Shown in pieces: positions 18,188 to 27,598 of a stretch of DNA of 40,714 nt. Under the pieces are notes generated by a model. The model was not told where the DNA came from, did not search any database, and worked only from the letters and a program-made list of their open reading frames with translations. Made by a program: the position numbers and the translations under genes. This DNA is from Psychromonas ossibalaenae ATCC BAA-1528 (lineage in GTDB: Bacteria > Pseudomonadota > Gammaproteobacteria > Enterobacterales > Psychromonadaceae), in the NCBI RefSeq assembly GCF_000381745.1, contig NZ_KB907011.1:1-40714 (forward strand), given 5' to 3'. Position 1 is the stretch's first letter. Every line of letters starts with the position of its first letter.

Positions 18188-19273
18188 ATGGTAGAAAAAG
18201 TAGAGTTATATTTGCAGCAGCTGCTGATGTCGCTGCACATCGGTAACTGGATGGGTAATTTTATTGTCGTTTTAGTTATTACTCTGTTAATACAGCTGTT
18301 CTGGCGTTCTTTTTCCAGAAAAACAGAGCGCTTAATAACCCGCACCAGTAACTTTTGGGATGACATTGTATTCTTTGCTTTACTGCGTCCGGTAAACTGG
18401 CTGATTGTATTGATGGGCGGTTCAATGGCGCTGCGTGTTATTGCAGAAAGTGAACAGCTGCTAATCTCCAGTTACCTTCCACTAGTACAGAAAATTTCTA
18501 TTCTGCTGTTAATCGGCTGGTCTTTCCTGCGTTTTATTCATAAAACGGAACTGACATTTTCTGAGTATGAAGATAAAGACACAACCACGGTTACCGCACT
18601 TGCAAAACTCGCTAAGCTGTCAGTGGCAGTTATCATCTCATTATCGGTTATTCAAACACTAGGTGTCAGTGTATCCGGGGTGCTTGCATTCGGCGGCATG
18701 GGCGGACTTGTGGTGGGGATGGCGGCTAAAGATCTGCTTTCTAATCTTTTTGGGGCGTTAATGGTTTATATGGATAAACCTTTTAAAGTCGGGGACTGGA
18801 TCCGCAGTCCGGACAAATCAATTGAAGGGACCGTTGAGTCGATCGGCTGGCGTGTTACGCGTATCCGTACTTTTGATAAACGCCCTTTATATGTGCCGAA
18901 CAGTTTGTTTACTCAGATTGTGGTTGAAAACCCGTCGCGTATGAGTAACCGTCGTATTAAAGAGACATTTGGTCTGCGTTATAGTGATGTGCATTTAATT
19001 GACGCTATTATTAAAGATGTCCGGCTCATGCTCGAATCCCATACGGATATTGATCAGAAGCAGACCTTAATTGTTAACTTTAATTATTTTAACAATTCCT
19101 CCTTAGATTTTTTTATTTACACATTTACCAAAACAACTAACTGGGTTTTATTTCATGAAATAAAGCAGGATGTACTGCTTCAGGTAGCGGATATCGTTGC
19201 ATCACACCAGGCTGAATTTGCATTTCCAACAAGACAGCTGCATATAGAACAAGTACCTGAACAGCTTAAATAA
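18188..19273 (+). CDS. MscS-family mechanosensitive channel, YnaI-like
   Basis: This small-conductance mechanosensitive channel would sit in the inner membrane and open under tension during hypo-osmotic shock. Four to five hydrophobic segments cover about residues 15-180. The pore-lining helix is Gly/Ala rich (GVLAFGGMGGLVVGMAAKDLLSN region, about 165-190). The MscS beta domain follows with FKVGDWIRSP, IEGTVESIGWRVTRIRTFD and PLYVPNSLF. These segments, and the C-terminal HxxFAFPTRQLH-like end, match E. coli YnaI (343 residues) much better than MscS itself (286). Length is 361. GGAG lies 5-6 nt before ATG 18188. It stands alone, with a MITE-like element upstream and a hairpin downstream. Confidence 0.9.
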   Translation: MVEKVELYLQQLLMSLHIGNWMGNFIVVLVITLLIQLFWRSFSRKTERLITRTSNFWDDIVFFALLRPVNWLIVLMGGSMALRVIAESEQLLISSYLPLVQKISILLLIGWSFLRFIHKTELTFSEYEDKDTTTVTALAKLAKLSVAVIISLSVIQTLGVSVSGVLAFGGMGGLVVGMAAKDLLSNLFGALMVYMDKPFKVGDWIRSPDKSIEGTVESIGWRVTRIRTFDKRPLYVPNSLFTQIVVENPSRMSNRRIKETFGLRYSDVHLIDAIIKDVRLMLESHTDIDQKQTLIVNFNYFNNSSLDFFIYTFTKTTNWVLFHEIKQDVLLQVADIVASHQAEFAFPTRQLHIEQVPEQLK

Positions 19274-19277
19274 CAGA

Positions 19278-19305
19278 GAGTTAACCCAGCGTGCCGGGTT
19301 AACTC
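19278..19305. terminator. Hairpin between convergent mscS-like gene and barA
   Basis: GAGTTAACCC (19278-19287) and GGGTTAACTC (19296-19305) form a perfect 10-bp stem with an 8-nt loop. It lies between two convergent stops (19273 and 19311). Neither side has a real U tract, so it may work as a weak terminator or as 3'-end protection for both mRNAs. Confidence 0.6.
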
Positions 19306-19310
19306 AATTA

Positions 19311-22091
19311 TTAAGTTAGATAGGTTTTTGCCTCTTTTTGCACATTTTCTAATTCATCTAATAATTCTAATAACTCCGGCTCTAACAAATCCGGAGTAAT
19401 TCCCTGTTTTAGTTCTTTTTCAATCAGTCCGGCAATTTTCTTAAGTTTAGGTACGCCGCTGTAACTACAGCCTCCATGGAACTTATGAATAATCTGCGCA
19501 AAATGTACGTTGTCTATCTTCCCGTTAATGGCTTTATCAGCCTGTTTTCTGATTTCATCAAACTCATTAACCAGCATGCCTAACATCTCTCTGGCGAGAT
19601 CTTCTTTTCCAGAGGATTGTTTTAGAGCCAGTGTCCAGTCAAACGATCCGCTGACATGACTGGCTTTCGGGAGCTGCTGTACAGGTGTCTGCGGGGCGTT
19701 TTTTTCTATTACTTGTGCTTCGGGGGTCCATTTATTTATGAGCTGCTGCAGGGCGCTTTCATCGATTGGTTTGGCCAGGCAGTCATCCATACCCTGCTGT
19801 AAAAACTGTTCTTTTTCACCCGGCAGTACATGAGCAGTTACCGCAATAACCGGTGTCTCGCTATTGGTTTTATCATCTTTAATCTGCAGGCAGGCGCTGA
19901 CGCCATCGAGCACCGGCATCTGAATATCCATGAAAATCAGGTCAAAATGCTGTGATTTAGCGTGTTCTACAGCCTGCTTACCGTTAATACAGGTTGTTAC
20001 CCGGCTGGCTCTGTCTCCCAGCATTGCTGAAATAAGCTTTAAGTTTGCCGGGTTATCATCGACAGCCATGACATTAATATCTTTTCTCACCAGTGGCGGT
20101 AGATTTTTATGAGAAGGCATTTCGCTGATATGCTGTTTATCTGAAACAAGTGCTTTAGCTAGGTTTTTATGATTTATCGGTTTACTTAAGCAGTGTTTAA
20201 TGCCGCTTTTCATTAGTATTTCATAAAGACTCGGATCGCTTGAATTAAGCAGTACGACTATGTTATCGGTAAATTGATGTGCCTGCTCAATATGGTTGAA
20301 CAGCGGCTGCAGGTTTTCACTATGGCTGTGGCCGATAATAATACTGTCATATCGTTTGTTTAATAAACGTTTTAACTGAGGCTCGGTTTCTGCTAGTGAT
20401 AACTCAGTCTGCCATTGATTGAGCAGTTGTGAGCAGGCGCGCGCAGCATAGTGGTTATTTTCATAAACTAGCACTGATTGTTTCTGTAAACGTTCGATAG
20501 GTAAACTGATTAAAGGGGTGCGTGTGTTTTTTTCCAGTTTAATGGTGAACCAGAAAGTTGACCCCTGATCCGGAGTTGATACTAAATCAATGCTGCCCTG
20601 CATCTGTCTGACTAATTTTTGAGTGATCACTAGACCTAAACCGGTACCGCCGTACTGGCGTGTAATACTGGTATCTGCTTGCCCGAAGGCTTTGAACAGC
20701 TGCGCCTGCTGCTTCTCTGAAATACCAATTCCGGAATCTGAAATCATCATTTTCAGGGTAACTTTTTCATCGCTGTCGTGCTCATCTTCAATGCGCTGTA
20801 TCTGTACCTCGATGTTGCCGTTTTCAGTAAATTTGATCGCATTACCGATTAAGTTCGTTAATATCTGCTGGATACGCATGGCGTCGCCAAGCACTTCGTG
20901 TGGCACTTCCGGATCCACCATCATGCTCAGTTCAAGCTGTTTTTCATGTGCGCTTGGTGCAAGCAGGTGCATGGTTTCATCAATACAGTCACGCAGGTCA
21001 AAGGGTAGAACTTCCAGGTTTAATTTACCCGCTTCAAGTTTAGAAAAATCGAGAATATCATTAATGATATTAAGCAGATTACCTGCTGAGCGTTCAATGG
21101 TCTGCAGATAATCAACCTGATTGCTGCTGAGTTGTGTTTTCAGCAGCTGTCTGGCAAAGCCGATTACGCCGTTAAGCGGTGTACGTAATTCATGACTCAT
21201 ATTGGCTAAAAATTCTGATTTGACCTGGGCTGCCTGCTGAGCGTCTTTTCGAGTAATATCCAGCTCAATATTCTGCACCTCCATCTGGTCCATTGTTTCT
21301 CTTAACTCACTGGTTGCCTGGTCGATACTGTCCTGCATCTCCTCGTGATGTTTGGACATTGCCAGCGCCATCTCGTTGATGCCGTGCTGGAGCAGGTCGA
21401 TCTCGCCTGAATAGTCGCCTTCTACCCGGGAATTTAACCGTCCCAGACTTATTTTTTCAACAACAGAAACCATTTCAGAAATCGGCGCGGTTATTCTTCG
21501 CGCCTGTTTAAATGCCAGGTATAAGCTGCCGAGGAAACCTAATATCATAATACCGAAGGATAGTGCGGTATCTCGGTACAGCAGCAAGTCAACCTGATCT
21601 GTGTTGATTTCCATGGCGACATAACCCACTATTTTACGGGGCTGATCAAAGGTTAACTGGTATTCTAAAAAATTAGTTTCGTCGATGATCGGGCTATGAA
21701 TTACTATGGTGTCTTTGTAGTGATAAACCTTGGTGATTTCCGGGATCTTCTGCTCGTTTTTAATGCGAAGCTGCTGAAAATTACGGTGGTAGTTACTAGT
21801 CACGAAAAGTTTGTTCTGTGCATCAAAAATAGCAATGCTGTTGATCATAGGACTGTTTTTACGATGGGTTGCACCGATTAGACGTCTTAATATGGTGCGT
21901 GTTTCATCCTGCATACCGTATTCACTGGCGATTGCCAGCGGCTCGGTAATATTAATCGCCCGGTTGATTAAAAAATCGTTAGCCTGCTGATAGCGGTGGA
22001 AGGAGAAGTAACTCGCTAATAAACCACCGATAAGAATGGTGGGTAAAATCGTAAATGCAATAACCTGTGCACGAAGTCCGTATTTAGTCAT
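19311..22091 (-). CDS. barA: Tripartite hybrid sensor kinase BarA
   Basis: BarA is the membrane sensor kinase of the BarA-UvrY system, which drives CsrB/CsrC-type small RNAs and so controls carbon storage, motility and virulence. The start MTKYGLRAQVIAFTILPT matches E. coli BarA; an in-frame GTG 19 codons upstream lacks support. Two membrane segments (about 10-30 and 175-195) flank a periplasmic loop containing LFVTSN(Y/F)H. HAMP and coiled coil follow, then the HisKA box MSHELRTPLNGVIGF with His300. The HATPase motifs are NLIGNAIKFTENG and QYGGTGLGL. A degenerate receiver-like stretch precedes the true receiver, with Asp722 in FMDIQMPVLDG. The HPt domain has His869 in IHKFHGGCSYSGV. Length 926 (E. 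coli 918). It is divergent from rlmD, as in enterobacteria. uvrY is not in the window. Confidence 0.96.
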   Translation of the reverse strand: MTKYGLRAQVIAFTILPTILIGGLLASYFSFHRYQQANDFLINRAINITEPLAIASEYGMQDETRTILRRLIGATHRKNSPMINSIAIFDAQNKLFVTSNYHRNFQQLRIKNEQKIPEITKVYHYKDTIVIHSPIIDETNFLEYQLTFDQPRKIVGYVAMEINTDQVDLLLYRDTALSFGIMILGFLGSLYLAFKQARRITAPISEMVSVVEKISLGRLNSRVEGDYSGEIDLLQHGINEMALAMSKHHEEMQDSIDQATSELRETMDQMEVQNIELDITRKDAQQAAQVKSEFLANMSHELRTPLNGVIGFARQLLKTQLSSNQVDYLQTIERSAGNLLNIINDILDFSKLEAGKLNLEVLPFDLRDCIDETMHLLAPSAHEKQLELSMMVDPEVPHEVLGDAMRIQQILTNLIGNAIKFTENGNIEVQIQRIEDEHDSDEKVTLKMMISDSGIGISEKQQAQLFKAFGQADTSITRQYGGTGLGLVITQKLVRQMQGSIDLVSTPDQGSTFWFTIKLEKNTRTPLISLPIERLQKQSVLVYENNHYAARACSQLLNQWQTELSLAETEPQLKRLLNKRYDSIIIGHSHSENLQPLFNHIEQAHQFTDNIVVLLNSSDPSLYEILMKSGIKHCLSKPINHKNLAKALVSDKQHISEMPSHKNLPPLVRKDINVMAVDDNPANLKLISAMLGDRASRVTTCINGKQAVEHAKSQHFDLIFMDIQMPVLDGVSACLQIKDDKTNSETPVIAVTAHVLPGEKEQFLQQGMDDCLAKPIDESALQQLINKWTPEAQVIEKNAPQTPVQQLPKASHVSGSFDWTLALKQSSGKEDLAREMLGMLVNEFDEIRKQADKAINGKIDNVHFAQIIHKFHGGCSYSGVPKLKKIAGLIEKELKQGITPDLLEPELLELLDELENVQKEAKTYLT

Positions 22092-22206
22092 AAGTAATGT
22101 TTCTAATCTTGAGTTTATCAGCAAACAGCGGTGCATTTTCAGGATCACTGAATTGAATTTCTATGCGTTTTGCTTATAAGTAATGAATGCTTTTATTTTG
22201 TTTTAT

Positions 22207-22235
22207 GTGACAATAGCATTATCGATAAATATATA
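22207..22235 (+). promoter_or_regulatory. Candidate sigma-70 promoter of rlmD-relA
   Basis: GTGACA (22207-22212), 17 bp and TATATA (22230-22235) lie about 55 bp before rlmD. The region 22092-22289 between barA and rlmD must hold both divergent promoters; I could not place the barA one. Confidence 0.45.
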
Positions 22236-22289
22236 TGCCCAATAGGGTACCGCTATCATGGCATAGCTAACTTCACCTGTGAATAACTT

Positions 22290-23630
22290 ATGGCTCAGTT
22301 CTTTAAAGCATCACGCACAAATAGTGCAAAAAACCGTATTATAAAAAATGTCAAAATTGAAAAATTGGACCATCAGGGCCGCGGCATGGCATTTTTTCAA
22401 GATAAACCTCTTTTCGTTGACGGTGCACTTAGCGGTGAGCTGCTGGATATTCAAATAATAGAAAGTAAAAAACGCTACAGCAAAGGTGCGCTTAAAAAAA
22501 TTATTGAAAGCAGTGAAAAGCGTATAGAGCCAACCTGCCCTCATTATCAAGAGTGCGGCGGCTGTCATCTGCAGCATGTCGGCCATATCGAGCAGATAAA
22601 TATAAAATCGGCAGGTTTAACGGCTTTATTTAAACGTTTTGCCGGACAGGCTCCTGCGCAGCTTGAAGAACCCGTTGCGGATCAGGAATGGGCATACCGC
22701 CGTACCGCCCGCTTTGGACTGCAGTATAATAAAAAAACTAAAAAGGTAGAGATGGGCTTTCGCCGCTCGCAGAGTAATTCTCTGATTGTTCAGAAAGTCT
22801 GCCCTGTTTTACAGCCTGAATTAGAACGCCTAATTTCACCTTTAAAGGTTCTGCTGAATTCTCTGCATAGTAAGGTCGATTTAGGTCATATTGAATTAAT
22901 GTTTGCTGAGCAGGGCGTTGTGGTTTTACTACGTCATTTAAAAGCGCTGCCGAAAAGCGATGTACAGTTAATTGAACAGTTTTCCGAGATTCATCAAGTG
23001 AACTTTTTCGCGCAGGCATCGACTAATTCATGTGTTTGTCTGGCTGGACAAGAAGAGCTGAGTTATCAGCTTGCCGAATGGGACTGCAGACTGACATTCA
23101 GCCCGACAGATTTTTTACAGGTAAACAGCAAGGTTAACCAGAAAATGGTCTCGCAGGCGCTTAACTGGCTGGCACTCAATAAAGACGATCATGTTTTAGA
23201 TCTTTTCTGCGGCTTAGGTAATTTTACACTGCCGATTGCTAAAAAAGCGGCTGCCGTTGTCGGGGTTGAAGGCATACAGAAGATGGTTGACCGTGCTGCT
23301 GAGAATGCATCTTTAAATAAGATAACCAATGCCAGTTTCTACCAGGCTGACTTAAGTGCTGATAACTTAATAAGGCAGGAGTGGGCAGCCCGTAAGTTTA
23401 ATAAAGTATTATTGGATCCAGCCCGCGCGGGGGCATTTGACTGCATGACTTTTATTGTTTCGCAAGAACCGTCTCATATTGTTTATGTTTCCTGTGATCC
23501 GGTTACTTTAGCCCGGGACAGTCAGCAGCTGCTTGAACAAGGATATAAGCTGCTTAAGTTAGGTTTATTAGATATGTTTCCACAGACCGGGCATATGGAG
23601 TCGATGGCTTTATTTGTCCGAGCAAAATAA
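22290..23630 (+). CDS. rlmD: 23S rRNA (uracil-1939 C5) methyltransferase RlmD
   Basis: RlmD methylates U1939 of 23S rRNA using SAM. The N-terminal TRAM domain (about 10-75) contains KIEKLDHQGRGMAFF. The [4Fe-4S] cysteines are complete: Cys83, Cys89 and Cys92 in CPHYQECGGC, and Cys171 in QKVCPVL. The SAM domain has DLFCGLGNFTLPIA, LDPARAG and the catalytic nucleophile Cys402 in VYVSCDPVTLARD. The protein ends with the typical DMFPQTGHMESMALF. Length 446 (E. coli 433). The frame upstream is closed and MAQFFKAS matches family starts. relA follows after 57 bp without a terminator, the same pair as in E. coli, so cotranscription is likely. Confidence 0.96.
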   Translation: MAQFFKASRTNSAKNRIIKNVKIEKLDHQGRGMAFFQDKPLFVDGALSGELLDIQIIESKKRYSKGALKKIIESSEKRIEPTCPHYQECGGCHLQHVGHIEQINIKSAGLTALFKRFAGQAPAQLEEPVADQEWAYRRTARFGLQYNKKTKKVEMGFRRSQSNSLIVQKVCPVLQPELERLISPLKVLLNSLHSKVDLGHIELMFAEQGVVVLLRHLKALPKSDVQLIEQFSEIHQVNFFAQASTNSCVCLAGQEELSYQLAEWDCRLTFSPTDFLQVNSKVNQKMVSQALNWLALNKDDHVLDLFCGLGNFTLPIAKKAAAVVGVEGIQKMVDRAAENASLNKITNASFYQADLSADNLIRQEWAARKFNKVLLDPARAGAFDCMTFIVSQEPSHIVYVSCDPVTLARDSQQLLEQGYKLLKLGLLDMFPQTGHMESMALFVRAK

Positions 23631-23687
23631 TAGTATTGATTTCTTATATGCAGAATATCGTGTTTTCTTTATTTCGGAGTTAGTTTA

Positions 23688-25901
23688 ATGGTTTCAGTTC
23701 GAGATACGCATTTTTATCAAACAGCACAAAAAGATCCGAATAAATGGGTGACCACACTGGGCCTGAGTGGTTCGGATCAGAAAGTTTTATTAAACAATTA
23801 TGAAAAAATAATTGCTTTGTGTGTCCAGCCGGAGCAGCTTCCGCTGTTAGAGCTGGGTACAGAGATGGTTGAGATCCTGGTTACGCTGAATATGGATATG
23901 GATACCCTGAATGCCGCCTTAATATTCCCACTTCTGGACCATAAGATATTAACACAGGAGCAGGTTGATGAACTGTGGGCGAAGCGCATTGCTAAATTAG
24001 TTAATGGTGCCACGGATATGGAAGGTATTCGTGCACTGCAGAGTCAGGGGCCTTTGAAAAGTAGCGCTGCTCAGGTCGACAATCTACGTCATATGTTATT
24101 AGCTATGGTTGAAGATGTGCGTGCTGTAGTTATCAAACTAGCTGAGCGGATCTGTTATTTACGTCAGGTTAAACATGCCGATGAAGAGAAGCGGGTACTA
24201 GTGGCTCGTGAGATATCATCAATTTATGCGCCGCTGGCCAACCGTCTCGGTATCGGCCAGTTAAAGTGGGAGCTGGAAGATCTTTCATTTAGATACCTGC
24301 AGCCGGAAGTTTATAAAAAAATAGCTAAGCAGCTTGATGAAAAACGTATTGACCGTGAAAACTATATTCAGGATTTTGTTGATAACGTAAAAAATTCACT
24401 CAAAGAGATGCATGTACACGGAACGGCTTACGGACGCCCCAAGCATATTTATAGTATTTACCGAAAAATGGATAAAAAAGATCTTCAGTTTGAAGATCTT
24501 TATGATGTGCGTGCAGTACGGGTTGTTGTTGAGCAGCTGCAGGACTGTTATGCCGCGTTAGGGGCGATTCATACCCAGTGGCGTCATATTCCCAGCGAGT
24601 TTGATGATTATATCGCTAACCCTAAAGCGAACGGTTACCAGTCTATTCATACTGTAGTGCTCGGTGATGAAGGTAAAGCGATAGAAGTACAGATTCGTAC
24701 CCAGCAGATGCATGATGATGCTGAACTCGGTGTGGCCGCCCACTGGAAATACAAAGAGGGCAGTGCCGGCGGTAAAGCCTCGGGCGGTTATGAAGAGAAA
24801 ATTGCCTGGTTACGTAAACTTCTCGCCTGGCAGGAAGATATCACGGACAGTGAGAATGTCGTTGATGAAATCCGCAGCCAGGTCTTTGACGACAGGGTTT
24901 ATGTTTTTACTCCTAAAGGTGAAGTTATCGACCTGCCGGCAGGAGCAACACCGCTGGATTTTGCTTATTATATTCACAGCCAGGTTGGACACCGCTGTAT
25001 TGGTGCAAAAATAGCCAATCATATTGTGCCTTTTACCTATCAGCTGCAGACCGGTGATCAGGTTGAAATTCTAACTCAGAAAGAACCTAACCCGAGCCGC
25101 GACTGGCTTAATCCTAATCTTGGTTATATTCATGCCCCGCGGGCAAGACACAAGGTTGCCACCTGGTTCAGAAAGCAGGACCGGGATAAAAATGTACAGG
25201 CCGGGCGTGAACTGTTAGAGGTTGAGCTGAGCAAGGTAAAATTAAAACTAAGCGATGTAACTCCAGCCATTGAACGTTTTAATGTCGGCACAGATGATGA
25301 TATTTTTGCGGGAGTCGGGAATGGGGACCTGCGTATCAATCAGCTGGTGCATTTTTTAGATAATCACTATCACCAGCAGACATTAGAGCAGCAGGATTTA
25401 GCCGCGCTTGAAGCATTACAGAAACGTAAGAAGAGTTTTACCCCTAAATCGACGGGTAATAATATTATTATCGATGGTGTCGGTAATTTAATGCATAGCA
25501 TTGCGCGCTGCTGTCAGCCGATTCCCGGGGAGCTTATTGAAGGTTATATTACCCAGGGGCGAGGGATTTCAGTGCACCGTCAAGAGTGCGAACAGCTTGC
25601 GGATCTGCGTGATGCTCATCCTGAACGTATTATTGAAGCTGCCTGGGGAGATGCACATTCTTCCGGTTATACATTAACGCTGCGTCTTGAAGCAAGTGAC
25701 CGCAGCGGCTTATTAAAAGATATTACTACTCTGTTATCTAATGAAAAAGTCAATTTGCTGGGGGTTAACAGTATGACTAATATTAAAAATCAGTCTGCGA
25801 TTATTGATATGAATTTAGAAGTTTATAACAGTGATGAAATAGGTAAATTACTGACTAAGCTAAAACAGTTAAAAGATGTCTCTGATGTGCGCCGCTTGTA
25901 G
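23688..25901 (+). CDS. relA: GTP pyrophosphokinase RelA (ppGpp synthetase I)
   Basis: RelA makes (p)ppGpp on ribosomes carrying uncharged tRNA, setting off the stringent response. The N-terminal hydrolase-like domain lacks the HDxxED metal site of SpoT/Rel, as is normal for monofunctional RelA. The synthetase domain has YGRPKHIYSIYRKM (from residue 248), the VRAVRVVV stretch, FDDYIANPKANGYQSIHT and VQIRTQQMHDDAELGVAAHW. TGS follows with VFTPKGEVIDLPAGATPLDFAY. The Zn-finger/CC region has RCCQPIPGE and GRGISVHRQECEQL, and the C-terminal ACT domain begins near residue 660. Length 737 (E. coli 744). GGAG lies 8 nt before ATG 23688. A strong hairpin lies after the stop. The rplU promoter in this window is a plausible target of its product. 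Confidence 0.97.
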   Translation: MVSVRDTHFYQTAQKDPNKWVTTLGLSGSDQKVLLNNYEKIIALCVQPEQLPLLELGTEMVEILVTLNMDMDTLNAALIFPLLDHKILTQEQVDELWAKRIAKLVNGATDMEGIRALQSQGPLKSSAAQVDNLRHMLLAMVEDVRAVVIKLAERICYLRQVKHADEEKRVLVAREISSIYAPLANRLGIGQLKWELEDLSFRYLQPEVYKKIAKQLDEKRIDRENYIQDFVDNVKNSLKEMHVHGTAYGRPKHIYSIYRKMDKKDLQFEDLYDVRAVRVVVEQLQDCYAALGAIHTQWRHIPSEFDDYIANPKANGYQSIHTVVLGDEGKAIEVQIRTQQMHDDAELGVAAHWKYKEGSAGGKASGGYEEKIAWLRKLLAWQEDITDSENVVDEIRSQVFDDRVYVFTPKGEVIDLPAGATPLDFAYYIHSQVGHRCIGAKIANHIVPFTYQLQTGDQVEILTQKEPNPSRDWLNPNLGYIHAPRARHKVATWFRKQDRDKNVQAGRELLEVELSKVKLKLSDVTPAIERFNVGTDDDIFAGVGNGDLRINQLVHFLDNHYHQQTLEQQDLAALEALQKRKKSFTPKSTGNNIIIDGVGNLMHSIARCCQPIPGELIEGYITQGRGISVHRQECEQLADLRDAHPERIIEAAWGDAHSSGYTLTLRLEASDRSGLLKDITTLLSNEKVNLLGVNSMTNIKNQSAIIDMNLEVYNSDEIGKLLTKLKQLKDVSDVRRL

Positions 25902-25922
25902 TCAATAAACATTTGAACTGCC

Positions 25923-25948
25923 CCCCCTATGCCCTTAAGCATAGGGGG
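25923..25948 (+). terminator. GC-rich hairpin after relA
   Basis: CCCCCTATGC (25923-25932) and GCATAGGGGG (25939-25948) form a perfect 10-bp stem with loop CCTTAA, 21 bp after the relA stop. The bases after it (ACTTTCC) are only a poor U tract. The following 170 bp up to the next gene are AT-rich with no clear promoter boxes. Confidence 0.6.
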
Positions 25949-26122
25949 ACTTTCCTCGTTTATATTGTGCCAACCCCTCGGCTTTTATTACCGTCTGATT
26001 TTCTATCCTTTCAAATTAATTGTTAATACCGGGAATAAATGCCGCCTCACTTCAAGTAATGATCAAATAATCAGAAAAAGGTTAGCAACAGTTTATCTTG
26101 TTGTGATAGATTTGGTGAGATT

Positions 26123-27598
26123 ATGATTAACCTGGCTAAGGATAGAATGGTTATTGATTTACAGTCCGATATCGTACTGGCTTTGCTGAATCTGGAAAAC
26201 TTAATTGTGGAAAAACCACAACAGGCAGAGAAAAAAGTACTGAAAGCATATTCTAAAGCTGAAGAGCAGGGAGACGGCTGTGCACAGCTGCTGGCGACCA
26301 TACAGCTGGCGCGCATTTCCTGGCATCTTATGCAGTATAAAAAAGGCCTGCGCCTGTGCGAACGTGCTGAACAATTATTACTTCCTGAATTTGAATCTCA
26401 ATACTTAGCTGAACTTTATCATATCTACGCTCTGCAGCATTGGGGCTTAGCCCGTTTCCGTTCGGCACATCATTTTTGGAATATGGCGATGGAAAAGTCG
26501 CTGGTCCATAATCAGCTGCCGGTGCAGATAGAGTCATTAATTGGTGTTGCAAATATCTGGCGCATTAATCAGGAAAGCGAACTTTCTTATTCTGCGCTGT
26601 CTTTAGCGATGACTTTGGCTGAGCAGTTTGAACTTAACTTTCTGGCAGGAAAAAGTGCAATTTTATTAGCGTCCTCCCTATGCTCTCTCGATCAGTATTC
26701 GTTAATGTTAGAAGTATTAGATAAAGCCGAATCTTTTCTGCAAAATTGTCAGGATCTTGCCTGGCGCGCGCAGATACAGGAGTTAAAATGCCAGGCATTA
26801 TTAAATTTGGGTCGGCTGAGTGAAGCTGAACTAGCTGCTCATGAAGCTTTAAGTATTACCGTTTCCAGCAGAAAAAGCTGGTTGGAAACCTCACCTCCAA
26901 TCTGTGCTGCGCAGGTAGCAGTTGAACAGCTTCGCTTTGATAAAGCCCGCCAGCTGTTAGATACAGCTGAAAGTACCGCTTTACGTTTTAACCAGTTTGA
27001 GCTGCTGGCGAAACTCTACCGGCAGCGTTTTGAGCTGGAAAAACACTTAGTTCAGATAGAGTGCGCACTTCGCTATTATAAAAAATATCGTAAATATGAA
27101 GTTAAATTCTTACAGGTGCAGAGTATTGCTTTAGGTAAAGATAAATGTAACTTAACAGTCGAACTGCTGAATAATAAAGCTCAGCATTTAATCGAACGTT
27201 TAGAAGCAGAGGCATTTGATGTCAGGGAAAGCGGCTTTACTGCTTTTCGAGAATCTTCAATCTGGCTGTACTCCTGTGAGCGGGCTTCGCTTCATAAAAA
27301 TAGCCACGTATTTGTTTTTGAACTCAATAATGAAAAAGATCTGATCACTTTTTTCCCCTTTGCGCATGCCTTATGCCGTTCTCATGAGGTGATAACCCGC
27401 TTTAAAAACAGCTGTCTGGCTATTTTGTTTCAGTTGGAATCCGGGCAGCAGTCTAAAATGTACGACTCATTAACGGCTATGCTGGCTGCTTTCCCCTGGT
27501 GGAGAGGTGAAGAGAATAACCATACACATACTGTAAAGCATTTTTATCCGGCAGACTTTTTAAGTTATTTAGACAACAAAGAGGGCTGTAATTTATGA
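26123..27598 (+). CDS. TPR-like helical protein with a degenerate GGDEF-like C-terminus
   Basis: I do not recognise a named family for the whole protein. It is 491 residues, without signal peptide or membrane segment. Residues about 10-320 are helical repeats of TPR type (for example LSEAELAAHEAL, DKARQLLDTAES). Residues about 340-480 resemble a decayed GGDEF domain. SHVFVFELNN stands where active enzymes have a beta strand ending in the metal-binding DxDxFK. RSHE (419-422) stands where the RxxD inhibitory site would be. RFKNSCLAILF (426-436) stands exactly where RYGGEEFLVLL occurs in the downstream protein. About 17 residues of the central helix are missing. None of the catalytic acids remain, so it should not make c-di-GMP. 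The ribosome-binding site is GGTGAG, 5 nt before ATG. Its stop overlaps the start of the next gene (ATGA), implying coupled translation and perhaps a complex. Confidence 0.6.
   Translation: MINLAKDRMVIDLQSDIVLALLNLENLIVEKPQQAEKKVLKAYSKAEEQGDGCAQLLATIQLARISWHLMQYKKGLRLCERAEQLLLPEFESQYLAELYHIYALQHWGLARFRSAHHFWNMAMEKSLVHNQLPVQIESLIGVANIWRINQESELSYSALSLAMTLAEQFELNFLAGKSAILLASSLCSLDQYSLMLEVLDKAESFLQNCQDLAWRAQIQELKCQALLNLGRLSEAELAAHEALSITVSSRKSWLETSPPICAAQVAVEQLRFDKARQLLDTAESTALRFNQFELLAKLYRQRFELEKHLVQIECALRYYKKYRKYEVKFLQVQSIALGKDKCNLTVELLNNKAQHLIERLEAEAFDVRESGFTAFRESSIWLYSCERASLHKNSHVFVFELNNEKDLITFFPFAHALCRSHEVITRFKNSCLAILFQLESGQQSKMYDSLTAMLAAFPWWRGEENNHTHTVKHFYPADFLSYLDNKEGCNL

Noticed and set aside
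20623..21111. 162-codon open frame on the plus strand
   Set aside because: Entirely antisense to the barA kinase core, with low-complexity Ser/Cys-rich product; no sign of a real gene.
25921..25948. C7 tract and GGGGG as a possible phase-variable repeat
   Set aside because: They are the two arms of a perfect hairpin after relA and lie outside any gene.
26123..27598. Calling the upstream TPR protein an active diguanylate cyclase
   Set aside because: No GGDEF/GGEEF, no metal-binding DxD and a shortened central region; only a decayed version of the domain can be argued.
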